Assembly: GCA_947455385.1 (NCBI GenBank)
Contig: CANGNR010000052.1
Coordinates: 1-7,998, forward strand
Length of the DNA: 7,998 bases
Reading direction: 5' to 3'
Origin: Microbacteriaceae bacterium
Lineage (GTDB): Bacteria > Actinomycetota > Actinomycetes > Actinomycetales > Microbacteriaceae
Part shown: piece after piece, positions 1 to 5,556 of the stretch
How the letters are laid out: each line of letters opens with the position of its first letter
Position numbering within the stretch: position 1 is the first letter of the stretch
Position numbers and translations under genes: made by a program
Notes under the pieces: generated by a model
What the model was told of the DNA's origin: nothing
The model's database searches: none
The model's input: only the letters and a program-made list of their open reading frames with translations

Positions 1-3000
1 CCAAGCCAACCTTCAAGAAGCCAAAGGTCACTTTCTCACTTCAGCAGTGGCTCATCATCGCCGCTGCGCTCATGGTGCTGGTTGCCGGCAGCGTCTTCGT
101 GGCCCAGTACCAGGGCAAGCTGAATGAGTGGGGCTTCACGGCCGTCACCGGCGGCATCGCAATCGCCTCAGGCTTTGGTGCATTCAAGATGCGCAGGTCA
201 TCGGCAGTCGTGGCGACGTTCTTAGCGGCCTTCACCTCCTCGATGCAGCTGGCCACCCTGTGGAACGTTGGCGCCATGATCAGCAAGCCATTCACATGGC
301 AGTTCGACTGGCAGACACAACCCGGCTGGTGGTGGGCTATCGAGCTCTTCATCGTTGCCGTGTCGGCTACCTTCTCGGCGCGAGCCACGCGCCTGAGCGG
401 CTTCAAGGCGATCGCGCTTCTCAGCCTCGCGGCTTCGGCGGTTACCCTCGAGCTTGGGCCAGTGCTCGACAACCTCCGCACCGCCGGCCCAGAGTGGGCG
501 CTCATCAACCTGAGCATCGTTACCATCACAGCCGTAGCCACGCTCTATGGCAGCAAGGTGCTTCGGTCGATTCCCGCGGCCGAGATTCCCGACGACGAAT
601 ACCGCGAGTACTACGAAGACCTAGCGGTTCGTCAAGACAATGCGTTCTTCACCGCAGCTCGTTTCGCCACCCTGTTGCAGATTGTCGCTGGTGTTGGAGC
701 AACTATTTCGAGCTTCTACCAGCAACGCTTCTCGGCGACACCGAACTTTGGCGTGCTCTTCACCACAATCGCCATCCTGACCTTGGTTGCCGTGGGGGTC
801 TCGCTCACCGCAAAGCACTGGTCAGACCAACTGTTCACCACAGATGAACCCAAGGCGCGACTCGTTGAAGTTGCCAATGGCACGGCGTTCATTTCGTTTG
901 CCGCGGCAATCATCAGCGCTAGCTCCACGATCCCTGCGCTCTGGGCCAACGAAATTGCCTCACTGCTCGTGATCCTTGGTGTCGTCTGGTTCAGCCCGCG
1001 CGCTAAGTCGCTTCAGCCAAGCCTCAACCTGCTAACGGCAATGATCTGGGTCAGCGCAGGCCTCTGGTGTTTCTGGAATCTGCAGGCCCTGCAGCTCGAT
1101 GGCAACTCACAGAACTACATCGGCTGGTTCATGCTCGGCTTCTCGGTCATTTTGACTCTCGCCGACTATCGACTCGAGACTTCGCGCAACACCTGGCCAT
1201 CAATCGTGGTCAACGGCATCGGTCTTATCGCCCTAGCCTCAAGTTCACTCTTCGGCCAGGCTCCGAGTGCGGGGCACACCCTTAAGGTGCTCGCCCTCGC
1301 CATCGCCGCAAACCTGCCATTGGCCCTTCGCTGGCTACTTCAGGGACGCAAGCAAGAGGCAACCGAAACCATCACCGCATGGATATCCTTCGGCGTCACC
1401 GCGGTTATCGTGCTTCTGGCCAGCGTCTCGACAGTGCCGACCCAGAGCACAGTCAATGACGCACTCCTCTATGCGGTTGCATTCATGGCATACTCGGTGG
1501 TCACTCAGCTGCTAGCCCTGCGCGGACCGCTTTCAGGCAAGGCAGACGCGATTCTCACCGCACACCACTACTTGGGTCAGGCCGTTGTCGCAATCGTTGG
1601 CCTTCAGTTGCGATACAACCCGAATGTCGAAGTTACGGCGCTTACCCTAACTTCACTTCTTATGGGCCTCGTTGCCATCAACTACGGTTTCGGAGCCGTG
1701 ACCCGCATGGCCAGCAAGCTTCAGATCGGATTCGTGCTGATTCTCGCGGCCTTCTTCCTCAACATGTGGAATGTTCAGGCATCCTCGCTTCTGACCGTTT
1801 ATGCGGTGCAGTTGGCATTCGTAGCCGCAATCACCGCCGGCCACATCTGGGCGCTCAACCGTCGCACAGATACAGAACCTGCTATCAAGACGGTAACCTC
1901 CCTGGTAGCGATTGCCGGATCCTTCGCCATTGGCCTAGCTGCGCAGAACTCCACCTGGCACGCGGCCTCAAACCAAGACTCCTTTATGGTGCTTGGCTTG
2001 CTGGCAGTGTTTGCGCTGGCATCGCTAGCACTCACGAGGGTTAAGCGCTCGGGCAAGGCATCCGCGTTTTCTGGTGAAGAAACCTTGCGAGTGCTCTCGC
2101 TCGCATACGCGGCTTTTGGCCTAATCACAATCGGCGAGTATGCGCAGCAGAGTCACTCCATCGATGTGCGCTGGTTCGTGATCTCGGCCCTGGCGGTGTT
2201 CTCGCTGATTGCCCGACTCAACGGCGCCGCTCTCGGCAAGCGAGCATCCGGCGCGCTGTTCCTACTTAGCAACCTGGCCATCTCGGCCATCGCCGCAACG
2301 CTCACCCACATCGCGGGACTCCAGCCAGCCAGCCCTGAGCCATACACGGTTTGGCTCTCGGTAGGCCTAATCGCATCCGTGCTGCTTCACAAGGTTGCGT
2401 TCGAGGGCGCTTCGAAGACCCTGCTCATCGATACGCCGATTCTCGGCACCGCGTTTGTCTCGCTGGTCTTCGGAACCCTGCAGACCGACGGCGCCGTGTC
2501 TGTGGTGGACGACTACCGCCGCATTCTGGCTAGCGCGCTCATCACGGCTTTCGCGCTGATTCGTTTGCGTCGCGGCGGCAAGGAGGGCTGGCTCGCTATT
2601 AGCTACCTTTCGTTCGCAGCCCTCGCAGCCTCGAGTGCCTTCACAATCAGCTCGGGTTTGCCGCAGTTCAACGGCCCCGAGATCTACTCGCTGCTTATCG
2701 CTGGCTCGACTAGCGCCACTACCCTGATTGCCAAGGATGCCGCCAGCAAGGTTCGCCACTGGTTGCTATTTGAGGTGCCGGCGATCCTCGTTGCCGCACT
2801 CTCGCTCGGCTACGGTCTGGTTGGTCGCGACGACAGCCTCGCCGATCTGCGACGCATCCTTGGAGCGGGTCTCATTGCCGCCATCGTGCTCGTGCGCCTG
2901 CGCAAGAACCCAACCCGCGGCACCATCGCTCTCGGCTATCTGTCGACCGTGGGAACAGCGCTGGCGATTGCGGCTACTGTGAACAACCGCCTAGCTCCGA

Positions 3001-3797
3001 GTTTTGAGGGCCCAGAAATCTATTCGCTGCTCGCCGCGATTGCAGTGCTGGGGGTTCACCGCCTGGCCCTCAAACACCTCAAACTCAAGAGCTCGCTGTT
3101 TAGCTGGGGGCTCCCGATTGGCATTGCGCTGCTGCCTTCGACCTTCTGGACTTACACGGCGTGGGGCACGAGGTTCGTTGAACTGCAGCCAGACCAGATC
3201 GCTCGTGAAATCATCGTTCTTGCAGTGTCGGCGGCTCTGCTCACTTTCGGCCTACTAAAGGGCAACCTTGCCAACGCAAGCATGGGCATCGCCGGCTTGA
3301 CCCTGCTAGTTGTGCCCGCGGTGGCGTCGCAGAGCAGCCAGGACTTCGCCGTCACCAACACGGCACTGGCCGCGGGTCTAGCCCTGGCTGGAATCCTCGG
3401 CATTGCCAGGATGGCCGGCAAGGCTAAGGGTAGCTCGCTGGTTTACTTCGGAATCCCAATCACCATCGCGCTGGCGCCGTCGGTCGTGGTCTCGCTGCAG
3501 ACACTCGGCGGCGGTCACCCGGTCGACTGGTGGCGCTTCAGCATCCTGATCACCGTTTCGATGGTGATGTTGGTGCTCGGCACGATGCGCGAGGTCGCCG
3601 GTCTCTTCTATCCGGGTCTTGTCGGCGTGCTGGTCACCGCACTACCAGCAGGCTTTGCTCAGGCAAGCGACACCAGCTGGTTCCTCTGGGTGCTGCTGCT
3701 CGTGCTCGCCGGCGTGATGGTTTGGCTCGCAATGCGCCTCGAAAAGATGCGCAAAGAGGGCCGCACCTCAAGCCAGTGGTTGCGAGAACTCAAGTAG
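1..3797 (+). CDS. Giant polytopic membrane protein, 5'-truncated by window edge (SCO7613 C-terminal-domain-like family)
   Basis: The reading frame is open from base 3 to the TAG at 3795-3797, giving at least 1264 residues. The first in-window ATG (72) lies inside a hydrophobic stretch that already began upstream (WLIIAAALMVLVAG), so it is not the true start. A basic patch (KPTFKKPK) precedes this first membrane segment, so a cytoplasmic N-terminal part probably lies outside the window. The protein is almost entirely alternating hydrophobic helices and short polar loops, with dozens of likely membrane segments, and ends in a basic tail (RLEKMRKEGR). No catalytic motif is evident. The C-terminal half has diverged tandem repeats of about 112 residues marked by (G/S)PExY and by RRIL-RLR(R/K) segments. 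The PExY segment, the later GLPIGIALLPS-type segment and the final W-rich hydrophobic end resemble, from memory, actinobacterial proteins annotated as 'SCO7613 C-terminal domain-containing membrane protein', whose function is unknown. Being a membrane protein is near certain; the family name is moderate. It converges on the DUF1295 gene. Confidence 0.8.
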   Translation, partial: KPTFKKPKVTFSLQQWLIIAAALMVLVAGSVFVAQYQGKLNEWGFTAVTGGIAIASGFGAFKMRRSSAVVATFLAAFTSSMQLATLWNVGAMISKPFTWQFDWQTQPGWWWAIELFIVAVSATFSARATRLSGFKAIALLSLAASAVTLELGPVLDNLRTAGPEWALINLSIVTITAVATLYGSKVLRSIPAAEIPDDEYREYYEDLAVRQDNAFFTAARFATLLQIVAGVGATISSFYQQRFSATPNFGVLFTTIAILTLVAVGVSLTAKHWSDQLFTTDEPKARLVEVANGTAFISFAAAIISASSTIPALWANEIASLLVILGVVWFSPRAKSLQPSLNLLTAMIWVSAGLWCFWNLQALQLDGNSQNYIGWFMLGFSVILTLADYRLETSRNTWPSIVVNGIGLIALASSSLFGQAPSAGHTLKVLALAIAANLPLALRWLLQGRKQEATETITAWISFGVTAVIVLLASVSTVPTQSTVNDALLYAVAFMAYSVVTQLLALRGPLSGKADAILTAHHYLGQAVVAIVGLQLRYNPNVEVTALTLTSLLMGLVAINYGFGAVTRMASKLQIGFVLILAAFFLNMWNVQASSLLTVYAVQLAFVAAITAGHIWALNRRTDTEPAIKTVTSLVAIAGSFAIGLAAQNSTWHAASNQDSFMVLGLLAVFALASLALTRVKRSGKASAFSGEETLRVLSLAYAAFGLITIGEYAQQSHSIDVRWFVISALAVFSLIARLNGAALGKRASGALFLLSNLAISAIAATLTHIAGLQPASPEPYTVWLSVGLIASVLLHKVAFEGASKTLLIDTPILGTAFVSLVFGTLQTDGAVSVVDDYRRILASALITAFALIRLRRGGKEGWLAISYLSFAALAASSAFTISSGLPQFNGPEIYSLLIAGSTSATTLIAKDAASKVRHWLLFEVPAILVAALSLGYGLVGRDDSLADLRRILGAGLIAAIVLVRLRKNPTRGTIALGYLSTVGTALAIAATVNNRLAPSFEGPEIYSLLAAIAVLGVHRLALKHLKLKSSLFSWGLPIGIALLPSTFWTYTAWGTRFVELQPDQIAREIIVLAVSAALLTFGLLKGNLANASMGIAGLTLLVVPAVASQSSQDFAVTNTALAAGLALAGILGIARMAGKAKGSSLVYFGIPITIALAPSVVVSLQTLGGGHPVDWWRFSILITVSMVMLVLGTMREVAGLFYPGLVGVLVTALPAGFAQASDTSWFLWVLLLVLAGVMVWLAMRLEKMRKEGRTSSQWLRELK
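2334..3032 (+). repeat. Diverged tandem protein repeats (~112 aa period) inside the giant membrane protein
   Basis: Translated in the frame of the large gene, similar blocks recur. SPEPYTVWL begins near 2331, FNGPEIYSLL lies at 2667-2696 and FEGPEIYSLL at 3003-3032; the PE pairs are 114 and about 112 residues apart. Between them, DDYRRILASALI (from 2508) matches LADLRRILGAGLI (from 2838), and both run into an RLRR or RLRK motif before the next hydrophobic segment. DNA identity between copies is partial, so these are old duplications of a multi-helix module and not a recent DNA repeat. More diverged copies may exist upstream, for example around the SLLTVYAVQL segment near 1786. Confidence 0.7.
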
Positions 3798-3801
3798 TCG
3801 C

Positions 3802-3834
3802 CCGGCACGGCGGCTGCGCCGTTAGCAGCGCCGG
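3802..3834. terminator. GC-rich inverted repeat between convergent genes, possible bidirectional terminator
   Basis: This fills most of the 37-base gap between two converging stop codons. An inner perfect hairpin pairs ACGGCG (3807-3812) with CGCCGT (3817-3822) over a GCTG loop. An outer pair CCGGC (3802-3806) and GCCGG (3830-3834) can stack on it with a 7-base bulge on the right side. There is no T-tract on either strand, so a classical intrinsic terminator is not shown. GC-rich hairpins without a U-tract are often proposed as actinobacterial terminators, and the placement fits that role. Confidence 0.35.
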
Positions 3835-4638
3835 TTAGCTGGCGCGCTTAGGCCACCAGGGAACCATCGCGCTGACGCGCCTCTGGTAGGCGACATACTC
3901 GGGATACTTCGAGAGCGAAATCTGCTCGGTGAATCGGCACGAACCGATAAACAGCGCCGTGAGCACGACTGCCCCGATCCAGTTGGTCGAAGTGATGCCC
4001 ACCCGAACGACGCTAAACAGCAGCACCACCCACCACTGGGCCTGCTCGGCGAAGAAGTTTGGGTGGCGACTGATCGAGAACAACCCGGATGTCAGGAAGC
4101 CCGGAACCACGCTGCGGCCGGCAGCAGCCTCAGCCTTCTTCTTCTGGTGAAAGTTCCACTGCTGCTGGTCGGCAGCGGTCTCGAGCGCGAGCAGACCCAA
4201 AAACAGCAGCGCCAGGGCAACATCCGTGGCATCGAGGCCGGGGGCAACGCCGAGCAGGTCGTTCATCGGCATGGTGATCATGAGTAGCAGAACGTTTTGA
4301 AAGACCACGATGAAACCTATGTTGAAGACCTGGTACTGCCACGGCTTCATGCCAGCTCGCAGCACCTCCCAGCGGTAGTCCTCGCCGCCGGGTCGGTAGC
4401 CACCCTTGCGGGCGAAGTTAAATGTCAGTCGCGCACCCCAGAGTGTGATGACGGCGGCGAGCAGGTTGAGCCGAGGGTTGGCAAAAGCCGCACCGGCGGC
4501 GAATACCCAGGCATACACGGCGGGCACGATCGACCAGATGCGGTCAACCCAGGATGTGTCTTTGGTGGGCAGGCTCAGCAGCCATGTTAAAAGACAGGTG
4601 GCAGCGAGGATCCAAATGTTGGTTTCGAGAGCGCTCAT
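3835..4638 (-). CDS. DUF1295-family integral membrane protein (steroid 5-alpha-reductase-like fold)
   Basis: The protein has 267 residues from the ATG at 4638 (MSALETNIW) to TAA at 3835-3837. Several hydrophobic membrane segments run through it. Conserved DUF1295 blocks appear in order: WGARLTFNFARKGGY (67-81), GGEDYRW (84-90), ETAADQQQW (153-161), SRHPNFFAEQ (190-199) and FTEQIS-KYPEY-YQ (236-252). The polar and charged residues in these blocks lie in the C-terminal half, where the related steroid reductases and isoprenylcysteine methyltransferases bind their cofactor. The exact reaction is unknown; an oxidoreductase or methyltransferase acting on a lipid or prenyl substrate is inference from fold. 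The frame stays open upstream to an ATG at 4749, but the extra 37 residues are polar and unlike the family, so 4638 is preferred. No Shine-Dalgarno sequence precedes it. The gene diverges from nrdH and converges with the giant membrane gene, so it is probably transcribed alone. Confidence 0.85.
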   Translation of the reverse strand: MSALETNIWILAATCLLTWLLSLPTKDTSWVDRIWSIVPAVYAWVFAAGAAFANPRLNLLAAVITLWGARLTFNFARKGGYRPGGEDYRWEVLRAGMKPWQYQVFNIGFIVVFQNVLLLMITMPMNDLLGVAPGLDATDVALALLFLGLLALETAADQQQWNFHQKKKAEAAAGRSVVPGFLTSGLFSISRHPNFFAEQAQWWVVLLFSVVRVGITSTNWIGAVVLTALFIGSCRFTEQISLSKYPEYVAYQRRVSAMVPWWPKRAS

Positions 4639-4771
4639 GCGAGCAATTTTGACTAGGGATGGGCCGGTTTTCGTGTAGCCGAGTGAATTATTTTGAAGAT
4701 TTTTGCGACACGCCACGGGCATCCGCGGTTTTGATGCAAAACCCACCAAAATAGGCAGGCAACCTTAAAAA

Positions 4772-4787
4772 ACACTAAATACAGGTA
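4772..4787 (+). promoter_or_regulatory. NrdR box 1 (upstream copy)
   Basis: The 16-mer ACACTAAATACAGGTA matches the recalled NrdR consensus (acaCwAtATaTwGtgt) at 11 of 16 positions, including the CwA core of the left half and the wG of the right half. It is paired with a second site 31 bp downstream, the roughly three-turn spacing typical of tandem NrdR boxes in front of ribonucleotide reductase genes. NrdR is an ATP-cone zinc-finger repressor that senses ATP and dATP; its gene is not in the window. Confidence 0.7.
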
Positions 4788-4802
4788 CTTTTTTGTGATT
4801 GA

Positions 4803-4818
4803 CTACTACATCTAGTGG
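4803..4818 (+). promoter_or_regulatory. NrdR box 2 (promoter-proximal copy)
   Basis: The 16-mer CTACTACATCTAGTGG matches the recalled NrdR consensus at 11 of 16 positions and shows the dyad core CTA-N4-TAG. It lies about 10 bases before the proposed -10 element, in the position of the -35 region, so bound repressor would block RNA polymerase. Its 31 bp spacing from box 1 puts both on the same face of the helix. Confidence 0.75.
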
Positions 4819-4824
4819 TTTTTC

Positions 4825-4833
4825 TGCTATCGT
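4825..4833 (+). promoter_or_regulatory. Probable extended -10 of the nrdHIEF promoter
   Basis: TGCTATCGT contains the TGn extension followed by TATCGT, which fits the actinobacterial TAnnnT pattern. A TTGACT at 4799-4804 looks like a -35 but lies 23 bases from this hexamer, which is too far, so the extended -10 may act without it. The transcript would then start near 4840 and leave a leader of about 73 bases before nrdH. The location immediately after the NrdR boxes supports this choice. Confidence 0.45.
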
Positions 4834-4855
4834 AGAAAAGCGTCAAAGCGAAGAT

Positions 4856-4864
4856 TTATCAACA
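4856..4864 (+). promoter_or_regulatory. DnaA-box-like 9-mer in the nrdH leader
   Basis: TTATCAACA differs from the DnaA box TTATCCACA at one base. DnaA is known to regulate nrdAB in E. coli, so the match is suggestive, but a single 8-of-9 hit in AT-rich DNA is easily chance. Confidence 0.2.
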
Positions 4865-4876
4865 AGAACCGAAAAA

Positions 4877-4893
4877 CGGGGCTAAAAACCCCG
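4877..4893. promoter_or_regulatory. GC-stem hairpin in the nrdH 5' leader
   Basis: CGGGG (4877-4881) pairs with CCCCG (4889-4893) across a seven-base CTAAAAA loop, 20 bases before the nrdH start and 8 bases before the AAGGAGAG ribosome binding site. On the plus strand no T-tract follows, so it is not a terminator for the operon. On the minus strand the same stem is followed by TTTTTC, so it could end antisense transcripts leaving the operon. A role as an mRNA-stabilising 5' structure is equally possible. Confidence 0.4.
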
Positions 4894-4913
4894 GCGACTC
4901 GAAGGAGAGCGTC

Positions 4914-5144
4914 ATGGCAGAAGTAAAGGTCTACAGCCTTCCATCGTGCGTACAGTGCGAGAGCACCAAGCGCATGCTGAAGAGCATCGATGTCGAATTC
5001 GAAGAGGTCGACATGAGCCAAGACCCAGTAGCACTTGAGATGGTCAAGGCGCTCGGTTACACCTCGGCACCTGTCGTGATCTCTGGCGATAGCCACTGGA
5101 GCGGCTTTCGCATGGACCAAATCAAGGCCCTAAAGACCGCCTAG
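4914..5144 (+). CDS. nrdH: NrdH-redoxin, glutaredoxin-like electron donor for class Ib ribonucleotide reductase
   Basis: The 76-residue protein has the usual NrdH length and thioredoxin fold. The redox motif CVQC is at Cys12-Cys15, the cis-proline in TSAPVV is Pro53, and the NrdH signature WSGFRMDQI is at 62-70. In the cytoplasm it delivers electrons, normally from thioredoxin reductase, to the C-terminal CxxC of NrdE, which then re-reduces the active site after each turnover. The start is fixed by a good ribosome binding site, AAGGAGAG at 4902-4909, ending 4 bases before the ATG. It is the first gene of the operon, downstream of the paired NrdR-like boxes, and nrdI follows after 7 bases. Confidence 0.96.
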   Translation: MAEVKVYSLPSCVQCESTKRMLKSIDVEFEEVDMSQDPVALEMVKALGYTSAPVVISGDSHWSGFRMDQIKALKTA

Positions 5145-5151
5145 TTCAGTC

Positions 5152-5556
5152 ATGTACGACGTCGTTTACTTCTCAAGCGTCTCCGAGAACACCAAACGGC
5201 TCGTAGAAAAACTTGGCCTCCACTCGGTTCGCATCCCCCTAAAAACCGATGAGGCCGCAAGCTTCACCTACGGCCGCGACAGCGTTCTCGTAGTCCCCAC
5301 CTACGGATCCGGCGAAGAAAAGACGTCGGTTCCGAAACAGGTAATCAAGTTTCTGAATAATCCAGAAAATCGGAAACACATCAAAGGTGTAATCGCCACC
5401 GGTAACACCAACTTCGGTGAGTCATACGGACTCGCAGGAGACATCGTCTCGGCAAAGCTCGGAGTTCCGCTGATTCAGCGGATCGAACTCCTGGGTACAC
5501 CAGAAGATGTAGCGCAGTTGAAAGAAAGGCTGAACATACTGTGGGAACTCAGGTAG
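5152..5556 (+). CDS. nrdI: NrdI, flavodoxin-like maturase of class Ib ribonucleotide reductase
   Basis: The 134-residue protein has the NrdI features in order: the FMN phosphate loop SSVSENT (8-14), the TYGSGEEKTSVPKQV loop (50-64) next to the flavin, GNTNFGE (84-90), and ELLGTPEDV (112-120). Reduced NrdI reacts with oxygen and passes the oxidant to NrdF to form the dimanganese-tyrosyl radical cofactor. No clear Shine-Dalgarno sequence precedes the ATG; the start is 7 bases after the nrdH stop, so translation is probably coupled to nrdH. Codon use differs from nrdE: AAT for three of seven asparagines and AAA for seven of ten lysines. That would fit weaker expression of a protein needed in small amounts. 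Its 3' end overlaps nrdE by 16 bases. Confidence 0.95.
   Translation: MYDVVYFSSVSENTKRLVEKLGLHSVRIPLKTDEAASFTYGRDSVLVVPTYGSGEEKTSVPKQVIKFLNNPENRKHIKGVIATGNTNFGESYGLAGDIVSAKLGVPLIQRIELLGTPEDVAQLKERLNILWELR

Larger units (their letters stand above)
4639..4913. other. Divergent intergenic control region between DUF1295 gene and nrdHIEF
   Basis: This 275-base non-coding stretch is clearly richer in A and T than its flanks, especially at about 4761-4870. The part near 4639-4760 holds the upstream region of the minus-strand DUF1295 gene, with no strong promoter I can point to. The part from 4772 on holds the nrd operon control signals listed separately: two NrdR-like boxes, a -10-like element, a DnaA-box-like 9-mer and a hairpin. 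I see no supported small gene in it. Confidence 0.7.

Noticed and set aside
41..541. 166-codon open frame on the minus strand at the left edge
   Set aside because: It is antisense to the giant membrane gene, has low-complexity Ala/Thr/Ser content and no family features.
128..847. 239-codon open frame on the plus strand inside the giant membrane gene
   Set aside because: Its translation is rich in Arg, His and Pro, typical of a shifted frame in GC-biased DNA, and it overlaps a long gene with clear membrane-protein character.
4639..4749. N-terminal extension of the DUF1295 protein from the ATG at 4749
   Set aside because: The 37 extra residues are polar and basic, are not part of the family as I know it, and the first membrane segment fits directly after the ATG at 4638.
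4799..4804. TTGACT as the -35 box of the nrd promoter
   Set aside because: It looks like a good -35 hexamer, but the only convincing -10-like element is 23 bases away and nothing suitable lies at 16-19 bases.
4639..4913. Cobalamin or other riboswitch in front of the ribonucleotide reductase operon
   Set aside because: Some actinobacterial class Ia nrd genes have a B12 riboswitch, but this leader (about 73 bases) is too short and I see no B12-box-like motif.
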